NCBI GenBank assembly: GCA_038025085.1
Contig: CM076140.1
Span: 20,151,501 to 20,215,500 of the forward strand
Direction: 5' to 3'
DNA length: 64,000 nt
Source of the DNA: Tetragonia tetragonoides
Taxonomy: Eukaryota > Streptophyta > Magnoliopsida > Caryophyllales > Aizoaceae
The translations under genes were made by a program, and so were the position numbers. The notes beneath the pieces are model-generated. The model did not search any database. It had not been told where the DNA came from and saw nothing but the letters and a program-made list of their open reading frames with translations. Positions 47,101 through 56,889 of this stretch are shown here, one piece after another; within the stretch, counting starts at the first letter, position 1, and each line of letters begins with the position of its first letter.

Positions 47101-49136
47101 CCCTGTTGTCATTATTATAATTATATATATTGTTTACATAGATGGATGAGATTCAAATAATTCAAATCATTGACGTTTTTTGTTGCATTTCAGAGGAGGG
47201 CCTTTCAGCTCGAGGATTTGATGTGACAAGGCTGAATACCTACACAACGGTATTGGCGTATAGCTTCCTATTCTGGAGCTCTTGCTTCTTCTTTGACAAC
47301 CATATCTAAACCAATATTTGTCCCTGCATGAACTCGAACTTTTGCTCTGTCTTTTCAGGTTCCTGTCAAACATGTTGACCCATTGCTTTTGGAACAAGCA
47401 GTTGCAGCTCCTGTCCTTGCAGTTGCTTCCCCTTCTGCAATTCGGTATGTATTCTAATGCCCCACCCGGCCACCCCCATCCCACCCCTGGCGCCAAATAA
47501 AATAAAAACAAAGGGTTCTGTGATCAGAATGCATGACATCGTAATCCTTTCGGAGAACTTAGAAACTTAGAGGGTTGAGCCTCCTCCACAACAGTACCAA
47601 TTTGCATATTGGCTGTATTGCTTCAGAACCTAATAAAATGTGGCTGTTGAAGCTTGTCATTTCCCACAGTACCAATTTGCATATTGGCTGTATTGCTTCA
47701 GAACCTAATAAAATGTTTTTTTGGAAACTTAGAGGGCTGAGCCTCCTCCACAACAGTACCAATTTGCATATTGGCTGTATTGCTTCAGAACCTAATAAAA
47801 TGTGGCTGTTGAAGCTTGTCATTTCCAAGAGAGCCACACTTGAGTTGATATTTGCTTGTATTTTTTTCTTTGGACAGCTGATATTTGCTTGTTGAGCCTG
47901 CCTTGATTGTTGCTAAAGTATTTATTAATTAATTCATTCTATATGATATGCTTTTACTTCCTGGTGATTGGTGACATAGTTTTCTTCTGTATATTTCTAA
48001 GTTTTGCGTTCTTCCCTAGAGCATGGCTTGAAGTTATCTCAACTGTGGAGCACTGGAATAATGCAGTTGCATGTATTGGTGAGACAACTGGTTCGGCTGC
48101 AAAAAGATTAGGCCTGCGAAATGTATACTATCCTCTGAACCCTGGATTGGAAGGGTAATTCTTGACCTTAAATCATACTTGTATACTGTTTTATGCTGTC
48201 CGCATCTAAACACAGACCATTCTACGTTTTTTGTTTTTAATATAAGGGTCCAAGTTAAATCCCCATCTTTCCCGTTCCTTGTTCAAGGCACGTTAGATTG
48301 CTAGTCTGACCATTCTACATTTTTTGTTCTTCGTATAAGGTTCCAAGTTAAATTCCCATCTTTCCTGTTCCCTGTTCAATGCATGTTAAATTGGTATTGT
48401 TAAACAACAGAAAGGTTATCTATATTTCTTTTCATCTTTATTAGTATAAACAAGGTTGTTCGGCACTCATGAGGACCTCAAAACCCATATCACTGCTTTG
48501 CCAGACTGGTACTGCCATGAGATGAGAGAAGTGGAGGAAAAGAAATTCTTATCACCGAAGCTGAAATTGGAGATTCTTGGCTAGCCAATTTGTTTGTAAA
48601 GTTTCTTCGTGATTGATTACATGTTCAGATGTTTTTAAAACCTAGTTGAGCGGGAGATGCTTCTCATATAAGCCTGGCAAGTTGTCACAAGGGTAGCCAC
48701 GCACAAGAACAAGCTGTGCTATGGTCACTCATATGAGAATTGGTTGAGATGTCCAATATTCCTGGCCATTTTTGTGCAACTTGCATGAACGTCGACACTG
48801 GAACCCAGAGTAGGAAATGAGAGAACCGGTGGGTCAGTAGTCTGTCATTCTCTAGGGGACTTTAGTTAGCATTTACTGACCCGTTTTTAAAAAAAATAAC
48901 TCAAGCTCAAAAGTGTATAATCTTGCTTGTTGCTTCAATAGAAAAGGGACCATATCTTTTAGAAAGTGATTTACTGAACTGGGTGTATTTTTGCTCGATG
49001 TTTCTGCGAGTTGTTTCAGTTCATTGTGTAGTATAGCTCATCCATTGTCTGAAACTTGTCTCCTTGCAGATGGGTTAGCAGCATTATCGATGCCCTAAAC
49101 GTGCATGATCATGCTCAGGTCTTTGAATCGTCCTAA
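38103..49136 (+). CDS. UROS: Uroporphyrinogen-III synthase, chloroplastic; nine exons, 300 residues
   Basis: The enzyme closes hydroxymethylbilane to uroporphyrinogen III in plastids, the branch to chlorophyll, heme and siroheme. Exons: 38103-38294, 39787-39874, 41721-41787, 41921-42036, 43104-43199, 47194-47249, 47359-47444, 48020-48154, 49070-49136. All introns are GT–AG and the phases agree; the total is 903 bp including TAA. A Ser-rich transit peptide covers about residues 1-40. The mature part starts at [13 protein letters not shown] and shows [63 protein letters not shown] and [11 protein letters not shown], the conserved two-domain HemD pattern. No stop or frameshift was found. The exons are normal, but intron 5 is nearly 4 kb because of LINEs. 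The splice model is my own reading and needs transcript support at exons 2 and 9. Confidence 0.93.
39294..39560. mobile_element. Stowaway-type MITE in UROS intron 1 (267 bp)
   Basis: The ends are inverted: CTTCCTCCGTTCCAAAATGAG-like on the left and its complement at the right (CTCATTTTGG...GGGAGGGAG). It is flanked by TA on both sides (39292-39293 and 39561-39562), the Tc1/Mariner target duplication. It is noncoding and the same length as the copy at 62099-62365. Confidence 0.85.
41024..41190. repeat. Dispersed repeat in UROS intron 2
   Basis: It shares gtcttgtgcgagaccaactc and aaagttatggaaagaccgtc with 61340-61630, where the segment occurs about twice. It is probably a MITE family; its termini were not resolved. 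Confidence 0.55.
44126..44556 (-). mobile_element. 5'-truncated LINE inserted in inverted orientation in the LINE relic
   Basis: A poly(T) tract begins at 44126 (poly(A) on minus). 17-bp duplications aggggcttgctgttcct (44109-44125) and aggggcttactgttcct (44557-44573) differ at one base. The minus-strand ORF (44227-44556) is the end of an ORF2 ([40 protein letters not shown]), the usual C-terminal zf-RVT segment, and it reaches the insertion edge. Confidence 0.88.
44942..45136. mobile_element. hAT-type MITE, 195 bp, in the LINE relic
   Basis: Ends CAGTGGCGTATCC and (read inward from the right) CAGTGGCGGATCTAG are inverted. 8-bp flanks gtcatgct (44934-44941) and ctcatgct (45137-45144) differ at one base. 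The interior contains two copies of a ttgctaaaataccct phrase. Its flanks rejoin the LINE reverse transcriptase. Confidence 0.85.
47562..47826. repeat. Tandem/interleaved repeat in UROS intron 7
   Basis: A 51-bp core (acagtaccaatttgcatatt...) occurs at 47591, 47666 and 47753. Two alternating linkers give a larger period of 162 bp (47562 and 47724). The open frames across it are a by-product of the repeat. Confidence 0.85.
48215..48395. repeat. Tandem duplication, period 93 bp, in UROS intron 8
   Basis: Units begin gaccattctac at 48215 and 48308 and contain ccaagttaaat and catctttcc. The copies differ at several positions and are noncoding. Confidence 0.8.
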
Positions 49137-49740
49137 GCAATTTTGTTTGGAGAAGATTCTTTTCAGGCTTTCTTTTCTGATAGTAGCTGCGCATTCTTCA
49201 GGGATCGGCTCGCTGAGCAGCTATGACATGAGCACATGACATTGAGTCGAGGATTCACGACTTTCATGCAAATTTTGGAGCAGCAGAACCAAAGGAGTGT
49301 CCCCTACTCTGTGCCACGTAAGGAGCGCAGCGTATTCAATTTCACCAGTTTGCCTCCTGTTGCTAGGCTGCATTCAACTCATCAAGTAAAAGATATGCAG
49401 TATGCTGCTGCATTTGTGGCTTTGTGCTCTGTAATGTGTATATGTCTACCTGCTTCATTAGGGTTCATAGTGATAGATTTAGACATTCCTCTTAACTGAA
49501 TGCCCGTAGCAGCGATTGGAGATCTGTAAATAAGATGTCTATCTTGTATATGGACTGTATGAATTCCATAAGGAGAGATGAAGCTGGTAGCGATAATATT
49601 AGAGTGATGTAACTGAACTAATGTATTTCTCTCCCTTTCCTGTAATTACCGTGTAGACTTGTGTAGTTCACCGGCCAGCTATTGGTTCGGGCCAGTTTTA
49701 GGAGTGAATTCTATCTGTACCATGTAAAATTTGACATACT
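49137..49740 (+). other. Probable UROS 3' untranslated region and downstream DNA
   Basis: No repeat terminus or supported ORF is present. AATGTA/AATAAG-type words (around 49530 and 49620) could serve polyadenylation, but none is decisive. The 87-residue frame at 49236-49499 has no recognised domain and is likely chance. Confidence 0.4.
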
Positions 49741-50419
49741 TAATACTTGAGCTTGTGCAGTATCTAATTTTTCTATGTAGTTTGACTAGACCAATGCTTC
49801 TTTGTTGCCACTTTTTTTTCTTGTTTTTTTGGATTATAGATTATAAAAGAGGCACAAAGCTATGGTCCTAACTCCTAACTAATGCATATCTCTTGCTAGA
49901 AGTCAATTTTTTATCTTTTTTTATTCTTTTGTTTTCAAGAAGTCATTTGTACTTTCCGCGAAGTATGAAATCGTAAAATTGTTGGAAGTACGAAGATATA
50001 GGGACTTAGTGAAGGGTCCTACTTTCCCAAAATTGGAAAAAAAAAAGAAGAAGCAATCTATCTAATCTGAAAGTGGAACTTCCTGCAAGAAGTTATCTTT
50101 TTAGTAGTCAAACCAAAGAATGTTGATCCCTTGCCAGAAAGTGACAATTTCTAGACGATGCAGTTTCCTGGAATTCTAATTTTCTACAAGTGAACCAAAT
50201 AGCCACCTAATTTTCATTGAAAATAACGAGTTTACATGCTGGAATGATATGGTCCACCAAATATATTAATAACTTTCTCAGGTGGTGAGACAACAATAAC
50301 TAATTTTGACAAAGTATTATATTCAAGTTAGAGAGAGAACAAGATTTACGGAAAAAATAAATAAAAAATAAACATAAGTAGAAACTCCAAGTATACAGAT
50401 GCATATGATGAGCACAAGC
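49741..50419. other. Intergenic DNA between UROS and the inhibitor gene
   Basis: AT-rich, with no recognised gene, terminal repeat or RNA. The two genes are convergent, so this holds both downstream regions. Confidence 0.45.
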
Positions 50420-50436
50420 TAAGCTACAAAGAACTT

Positions 50437-50607
50437 TTTTTTAGTTTGGCTTTAGGCATGGCTAAAGGACACCTCCTAAGTCCTAACGCATGGACTTGAA
50501 TATTTCACGAATTAATTCGTGAAGGTGCTACCCATGAGATTTGAATCCAGCCATGATTCTGGTGTACAAGTTGCAACTTGTCTACCAGTGAGCCAACACG
50601 TCTTGGG
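50437..50607 (-). mobile_element. tRNA-derived SINE, minus strand
   Basis: The minus strand has an A-box-like TGGCTCACTGG and a B-box-like GGATTCAAATC in tRNA spacing, and ends in a short poly(A) (T run at 50435-50441). Perfect 17-bp duplications TAAGCTACAAAGAACTT lie at 50420-50436 and 50608-50624. It sits about 120 bp beyond the stop codon of the inhibitor gene, so it may lie in or next to its 3' UTR. Confidence 0.88.
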
Positions 50608-50726
50608 TAAGCTACAAAGAACTTTGTGACAAAGCTAAACACATGAAATCCAAAAACCAGATATTTAATTAATAAAGCTTAGTCTACTAATTAAGCATAT
50701 CAGCAACATGACTGTACATTACAACA

Positions 50727-51302
50727 CTAAACATGACTATTATGATGATTAATGGAGTAAAGCTGACCAAGGATACCCAAAAGCACAGCACAAATATGCT
50801 TCAACCCATTCTCCCTAACCTTAAGCTCCGGCGGGTAACCCAAACCCGGATACCGTTTAAACGCGTTTCGACACGCATTCGGGTAATCAGCAGCTGCCCC
50901 AACATGCATGGAAGCATAATCATAGTTTTCCATGGACAAATCTTGAACAGAAGACTTCAAAGAGTCATTAGCATAAAAATACTTAACAGCACAAGACTGA
51001 AGTAACTTTTTCATGTTATTATCACTTGCACTATTAATAAGCTGAGATGACAAGTAAGCATAAGTATCTGTAGCATTGACAATTCCCACATTTACCATGA
51101 TAGTTGCTAAGCCCTTAAGATCCGATTGAGAACTGGTAGGATCCGATTTAAGCGAGGCGAAACACAAATCAAAGTATTGTGTGCTCTTACATGTCTTCTG
51201 GATCAAATCATCATCCCCTTTTACAAATTTGCTTGAACAATTGATGTTACCAAGAGAAAAAAGAAGAATTAGGAGAAAAAGCCTAGGAAAGTTGCTATCC
51301 AT
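50727..51302 (-). CDS. Secreted invertase/pectin-methylesterase inhibitor domain protein (C/VIF-like)
   Basis: 191 residues, intronless. A hydrophobic signal peptide (about 1-22, FPRLFLLILLFSLGNINC) directs it to the secretory route. The PMEI-type four-helix domain follows: DDLIQKTCKSTQYFDLC with Cys38/Cys47 (first disulfide), Cys104 (LLQSCAVKY) and Cys144 (YPNACRNAF) as the second pair. N-glycosylation sites are N76-A-T and N112-D-S. The spacing DLCFASLKSDPTSS and GLATIMVNVGI resembles cell-wall/vacuolar inhibitors of fructosidase, which bind and block acid invertases; inhibition of pectin methylesterase is the alternative. A TATA box (minus TATATATAG, 51339-51347) lies 37 bp before the ATG, implying a very short leader. 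No defects are seen. Confidence 0.85.
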   Translation of the reverse strand: MDSNFPRLFLLILLFSLGNINCSSKFVKGDDDLIQKTCKSTQYFDLCFASLKSDPTSSQSDLKGLATIMVNVGIVNATDTYAYLSSQLINSASDNNMKKLLQSCAVKYFYANDSLKSSVQDLSMENYDYASMHVGAAADYPNACRNAFKRYPGLGYPPELKVRENGLKHICAVLLGILGQLYSINHHNSHV

Positions 51303-51338
51303 TTTTTTAGAGTATGAACTTGGAAGTCTCTTTTGCTC

Positions 51339-51347
51339 TATATATAA
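51339..51347 (-). promoter_or_regulatory. TATA box of the inhibitor gene
   Basis: The minus strand reads TATATATAG, 37 bp upstream of the start codon at 51302. Confidence 0.55.
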
Positions 51348-51884
51348 TGTGTCCTTTTTTTTATGTTTTGAAAATGTAATTATTGAGATTTTTGGGTGTT
51401 TATGGTCTTATGGAATTACATGCACCATGGCTTAGCTGTTTTGGTTGGTTTCACTTTATTGATAGTGAGGCATTATATGTCAAGTAGCATGGAAATTGTA
51501 AGGCTTAATTTGGAAGGTGCACAAATGACAAATTATAAGGTTCACGGGTCAATATGAACAAATCATTTAAGGCCTCAATTTCATCTTTATCTTGACTTCT
51601 TGACGTTTCTCCACCTGATATGAAAAAGTCCTGTCGAGTTCACTAAGTGTTGGAGATTTCAGAGTCATGGAAATATTATATATTTTGGATATCTTACTTT
51701 TTATACACCAATAAAACATTCATATATATTATTAAAGAATGATGGCAATGGATTAGGTGGTGGAACTTTCACTGATAGATAATTTCTAATGAGGGTTTAG
51801 TTATTTAAAGAACAAGTCTAATTGAAAATGTCCACAGCATGGAGATATTTCTTGGTGTCAAGACCACTTCAAATCTGGGTGTTT
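51348..51884. other. Upstream/intergenic DNA of the inhibitor gene
   Basis: AT-rich with no gene or repeat terminus recognised. It should contain the remainder of the promoter. Confidence 0.4.
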
Positions 51885-51898
51885 ATGTGGGGTATGGA

Positions 51899-52484
51899 TA
51901 GAGGTGGTAATCGGGTGAATCGGGTCGAGTTTGGGTTAGGTCGTTTCGGTTTCGAGTTTTTTGGATTACAATAATATTCGGGTCGGTTGGTTCGGTTCGG
52001 ATTGTGTCGAGTAATTGCTTATGTCGGGTTACGGATAATGGGTCAATTTGGATCGGGTTAGTTCGGATTTCGATTAAATCGGGTTCGTGTTAGTTCGGAT
52101 ATCGAGTTATATTAGGTCAGATTTAATCCAAACTTCATAGTATATAGAGTTAAAAATAATATGCAAAGTTTAATTTAATGTGAAAATATTCATAATAATT
52201 ATGATTTCATATATGTTTAGTAAAGATTTCAGTATTTTGGATATTATGTTATTATGTGTTGGATATATTCAGGTTTTCGGTAGAGTCTGTTTGGGTTCAT
52301 TTCTGTTTCGGATTGTTGTGGATCGGTTGTTTTTTATTCAATTTATTCGAATAACAGATGTACTAGGTATTAGGTTGACTCGGATCGAGTTGGGTCGGTT
52401 CCAGATAATGATAATGATACGTTATTGGGTGTCGGGCGGGTTCGGATCAGTTATCTCGGATCGGGTCAGGTTATACCAGCTCTA
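51899..52484. mobile_element. MITE with TAGAGNTGGTA termini, inserted into the left end of another MITE
   Basis: Ends TAGAGGTGGTAATCGGG and, inward from the right, TAGAGCTGGTATAACC. Perfect 8-bp duplications GGTATGGA are at 51891-51898 and 52485-52492. The interior is filled with gggtcgg/ggttcgg words. The hAT superfamily is inferred from the 8-bp duplication. Confidence 0.88.
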
Positions 52485-52904
52485 GGTATGGATGACAATG
52501 GAGCGAGGTGGGGGTGGATATAGGTATATCCATACCCATGTCCACCTGGCTACGGTCAATCCTTCATCCCGCCCGCCCCATTCCTACCATGGGTAAGAGA
52601 TCTAAAACCATCCCCATCCCATTGGGTATGAGATGGGAACCACACCCGTCCCAATTACCCAAAGGGTATCCACACCCCACCTAATACCCGCCCAATTACC
52701 CAACGGCTATCCACACCCACCTACTACCCGCCCCAATTACCCAACGGGTACAGATACCCACCTAATAGCCTCCCCAAATCCACCTGTTACCCGCCTTAAA
52801 TCCACATGATATCTGCATAAAGCAATTACTGTAGATTTAACAAACAAACCCAATAAACGTGCAAATTGTGTGATTATTACAAATAGCAAACTAAAATCCA
52901 TTTA

Positions 52905-53071
52905 CCAATAAGTAGTTGGTGTGAGTAGTTCGACATTCTCACCCCTTAAGCAAGTTCGAGGGTTCGAATCTTGTGAATGGAGAAACTATTTAGTGGAAGC
53001 ACTTTACCCCTTCGTGGGCCAACCCGATGCGAACAAGATTAGTCTTGACCAAAAGGCTAATTAGGTGAACC

Positions 53072-53117
<46 letters not shown>
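52905..53117 (+). mobile_element. tRNA-derived SINE with 39-A tail, inside the hAT-type MITE
   Basis: A-box-like tagttggtgtgagtagt and B-box ggttcgaatct are followed by a tRNA-unrelated body and a 39-base poly(A) (53079-53117). MITE sequence resumes after the tail, so the SINE is younger than the MITE. A target duplication could not be defined. The long unbroken tail suggests a recent insertion. Confidence 0.8.
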
Positions 53118-53121
<4 letters not shown>

Positions 53122-53404
53122 GAAAGTTGAACAAATTGTGTCAATACATTTTATATTAGAATTTTACACTTTTTTTATTTTAGGTGGGTATGAGGCCGGT
53201 ATCCAACTGGGAAACAATATAAACCATCCCCGCCCTATGCCCATGGCGATTTTGCTTTTTCAAAACCATCATTGCGTGACGCTCCCCATCCCCGCCCAAT
53301 TCGCGCCGATACGGAGCGGAATCCACCTATACCCACTCCACTACCATCCCTAATGTGGGGCTTCCTTTAGCTGCTAAAAGATCCACCCAAAAAAAAGAAA
53401 AGTT

Positions 53405-53960
53405 AGGATGTGTTTTTGGGGCTGAAATTGACTAAACTGAACTGAGTTGAACTTAACTTAACAAAATTTAACACATGTAAATTGAAGTGAACACCAATGA
53501 ATTGAACTGAACACCACTTGATATGTGAGACAAAATGTATATTTCTGTGAACTGAACTGAACTGAAACCACTGAATTGACATGAGATCACCGCTGAACTG
53601 AACAAAACTAAATTGAACAGAACAAAACGAAACTAAATTAAACTGACTATACTAACAGGGTAAGCTATATATAAAGAACACACCCTTAAGTGTATTATGG
53701 AGAATATTGTAATAGATGGAAATGACCACTTGGAAGGAAGATCTTCTCTGGCTGGGAGGCTGACCCTGAATTGAAATCCTTGAACTAACATGAGATCACC
53801 TTTGAATCGTACGAAATTATACTGAACTGAATTGAATGAAACTAAATTAAATTGAATTGTACTAACAGAATAAGCTCTAAAAAACATACCCTTAAGTATA
53901 TTACGGAAAATATTGTATTAGATGAAAATGACCACTTGGAAGTAGAGCTTCTCTTCTTGA
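53405..53960. repeat. gaactgaact-rich MITE-like DNA with a partial direct duplication
   Basis: Reiterated aactgaactgaa words fill 53415-53690. A segment from catgagatcacc to gaccacttggaag occurs at about 53579-53733 and again at about 53789-53941, so one end of the element plus its flank was duplicated (period about 209 bp). The left end AGGATGTGTTTTT resembles the inward-read right end AGGGTGTGTTCTT. Confidence 0.6.
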
Positions 53961-54033
53961 TCGATTATAATCTTTTTGATGCCATGTCAAATTCTTATGT
54001 GTTTATTATAGAAAAACACCCCTAAATGGAGTA

Positions 54034-54316
54034 TAGGACCTTCTATTGAAAAAAGCGCATGCATGTTATTTTCACCTGGTTTTTAGTTTTTCTTAATTTT
54101 GTTCAGTTTTCTTCCATTTTGTCTAGTTATTAGTTACAAATTACAGTTTTTTTCTAGTTTCTTCCAGTTAGTTTGATCCAATTTTGTTCAATTTTTTCCA
54201 TTTTAATATTTTAACATATTAAACATAATTATTAAATATAAAATATATCTAATCAAAAATATAAAAATAAATAAATGCATCGACTTTGTATTTAAACAAG
54301 AATAAAAGTCATTTTC

Positions 54317-54403
<87 letters not shown>

Positions 54404-54551
54404 TTTTTATTACTATTATTATTATTTTTTAATTAGTGTAATTTATTATTTTATTTTATTTATTATTATTATTATTTTTATATTTTTATTAATATTTATT
54501 GCTATTGTAATTTTTAATGTAATGATTAATGTTGTTATTAATATTTTTATA

Positions 54552-54634
<83 letters not shown>

Positions 54635-54800
54635 GAAAATAATCAAACATACAAAAATTTCGGTTTCTCCTAGTTTTTCTCAGTTTCTCCCAGTTTGACC
54701 CAATTTTTCTCAGTTTCTCCCATTTACCAGTTAGACTTTTCAGTTTTGCCTAATTTATCCCCGTTACTAGTCACCAGTTACTGCCTTACTGGTTCAAAAG
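54034..54800. repeat. Low-complexity tract with opposed AAT and ATT arrays
   Basis: An uninterrupted AAT array (about 54317-54402) and an ATT array (about 54553-54633) face one another as inverted repeats, flanked by cagttt/ctccc-rich DNA. The right edge taagggctcattcttttg (inward) looks like a MITE terminus, but the left end was not found. An isoleucine-run ORF here is an artefact. Confidence 0.7.
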
Positions 54801-55349
54801 AATGAGCCCTTATAAATAAATTATTTGCAAAAAGCCATCTCTATCAGCTGTTTTTTCGTATTCATAGAGTCACCATTAACCATTTTCCCACGAAATCACC
54901 AATATATCTATGCGATCACCTTTTTACCGCTATATTTAATTTAAGTTTAATTTTTTTTTTTGTAAAGAATGTGAGCTATATTTATCATTACCAAAATTAT
55001 TTATCATTACCAAAATTGTTTTTTTGGAGTGCACATACAATTCTCAACTACTCAGACTACCAAGAGGGGATGGGAATGCATAACCTTTCAGACCAACATA
55101 CAGGAATGAGATGTATGGGGGATGGAAAACACTGTCATAATAGAATACTCTATATGAGAAACCAACAAGGGACATTGGCCTTAGCTTCTTTTTGTCAATG
55201 AACTCTGAATAAATCTGCAGATGATGGCATTGCCAAGTTGTTGATGGAAGAAATAGTTGGACTTTAATCTCAAACTTGAACCTTGTCACAATATAATGTC
55301 ACTAATAACAGGCATAGAGTCACGAAATAAACAACACAAAATTCCTACA
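54801..55349. other. Intergenic DNA
   Basis: No recognised gene. A local duplication of ttatttatcattaccaaaatt occurs near 54978-55018. Confidence 0.4.
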
Positions 55350-55690
55350 TCTCAAAATATATTAAATGTTTGTTGTAAATACTGCTTTAAACAAGTTGAT
55401 CGTTGTGCTTCTAGTGAGAAATCTCTTACCCCAAATCTCCATTTCATTCTATCAAGAGGGAGCTTCAAGTATAGAAACAAATCCGCAAAACTTATTCCAC
55501 ACTTTCTTTTACAAGTGAACATACACTGCAACAACGACATATGCTCATCACCTTCTGAAACAAGTTGATATTGAGGGCATAAAGGGAGCCCTCTCCTAAT
55601 CAACCTGCTATTTCTAGTGAGCACCCTTTGGTGACAAAATAACCAGGATATGAAGTTATGTTTAGGTAATTTTCCCCCAGATCATTCTTG
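55350..55690 (-). pseudogene. Probable LINE ORF2 C-terminal (zf-RVT-like) relic
   Basis: The minus strand gives GKLPKHNFISWLFCHQRVLT, then RNSRLIRRGLPLCPQYQLVS and HMSLLQCMFTC, the pattern of the zf-RVT segment of plant LINEs (PKxxFxxWL, RL..RG, C..H..L.C). A TGA lies directly upstream and nothing else of a LINE is seen, so it is a fragment. Confidence 0.45.
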
Positions 55691-55725
55691 CCCATCTTTT
55701 CTTCACAAAATCCTAACAACAACCT

Positions 55726-55888
55726 TGTAAGTATCCCGCCTAGGGCGGGATCTGGGGAGGTCCAGATGTACGCAGTCTTACCCCTAACTAGTCGCCTAAA
55801 AGAGAGACTCCAGATGTACGCAATTTGGGGAGGTTCAGATGTACGTAGTCTTACCCCAACAAAATCGCGAACCAAGGTAAAAAAAAAA
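55726..55888 (+). mobile_element. 5'-truncated SINE with Angio-domain-like 3' part
   Basis: It contains cccgcctagggcgggatctg and the phrase gatgtacgcagtcttacccc twice (about 55764 and 55838), a motif I know from plant SINE 3' regions, and ends in a poly(A) of about 11 bases. No A or B box remains. The phrase repeat suggests a partial internal duplication. Confidence 0.55.
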
Positions 55889-56546
55889 ATGCATCTTTAC
55901 AAGAGAAAGGAGGCTTGCAACCAATCCAAGCCAACTAATCATCCACAATATATAGGCACTTAATATCAGCATCATTTCTAAACTTTAATATTTTCCTAAA
56001 AGCCCAAGAATGAGAGTACTTGCATTGACAATCATGTCCGAAAGAGATACACCCTACATATATCTTTCATGCAACAACTTCACCCACATTCTTCCTTAAG
56101 GGCTACACACACCATAATAATTTTAAAATATTCAACAAAAACACAAACTTACTTCCTAGCTACAAGAGCAACCTTATTTGTATTATTATTCTCACGCCTC
56201 CCTAGACAAATAATTTCTTCTTGTGAAATGACTCGACTTAGTTTGGAAAGACAAAAATTGCTGATGCGGGAGCGTTTCCAAAATCACAAAACAGTCCAAT
56301 TGTACCTAATGCCCATTCTGAAATTGAGCCCATGCATACTTGGAATAATCGTGAGCTTACTTTTCTTATTTAGGTTAATTGCAGTCCAAGAAACAAGAAT
56401 ACATGGGTCCTAGACTCCTAGTCATGGTCGTGCTCGTGCATCAATTGCCCTTCCCAGAAGTAGAATAAACTGTATGAGTTGAGATCTAGCTAGCAGCATA
56501 GGTAACATGCCTACTAGCCCACCCTTGAATCTTCATTATTATTTGG
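55889..56546. other. Intergenic DNA
   Basis: One 114-residue plus-strand frame (56069-56413) has a hydrophobic end but no recognised domain or start context. It is treated as chance. Confidence 0.4.
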
Positions 56547-56662
56547 GGAATTTTAATTGGTGCCTTCGTACTTTTGACTTGTCTAAATTGTACCCAAAAC
56601 AGTGATTGAATCCAAGTTGGATATATAACTCAAAAGTACGAGGACACCAATTCAAAATTTCC
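56547..56662. mobile_element. Small foldback MITE (116 bp)
   Basis: The left arm GGAATTTTAATTGGTGCCTT and the right arm (inward) GGAAATTTTGAATTGGTGTC are inverted copies continuing through CGTACTTTTGA. It is nearly all stem, with a central loop of about 50 bp. The target duplication is unclear. Confidence 0.7.
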
Positions 56663-56889
56663 TTTACGTATTATTTTTTCAATCAATCCATGGAAATCAG
56701 CAACAACTAAATTCTTGAAGTCAAAGACACTCCTTTGTGAATTCGGATAAAATTGCCAGGTCTACTGAGTTATGATGACTGTTGTATCACTTATTGTTTC
56801 TCACCATTGATCATATCAACATTCACATATCTCTTAGGCTCCACTCAACCTAAAAGTTGTCTCCAATTACTAAAAAGTCTATGTAGTTA

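Larger units (their letters stand above)
51893..53352. mobile_element. hAT-type MITE (copy of the 17244 family) carrying another MITE and a SINE
   Basis: Ends TATGGATGAC on the left (split by the inserted MITE) and TAGGGATGGT read inward from the right. Perfect 8-bp duplications ATGTGGGG lie at 51885-51892 and 53353-53360. The interior matches 17244-17765 (ggtggatataggtatatcc, then a ccc-rich array of acccgcccaattacccaacgg units around 52640-52760). Without its guests it would be about 660 bp. Confidence 0.85.

Noticed and set aside
47559..47895. ORFs with internal protein repeats in both directions
   Set aside because: The repeats come from a noncoding tandem array in UROS intron 7; both strands stay open because of the repeat phase.
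54446..54646. Minus-strand ORF of isoleucine runs
   Set aside because: It is a translation of an ATT microsatellite; the same holds for 58290-58496.
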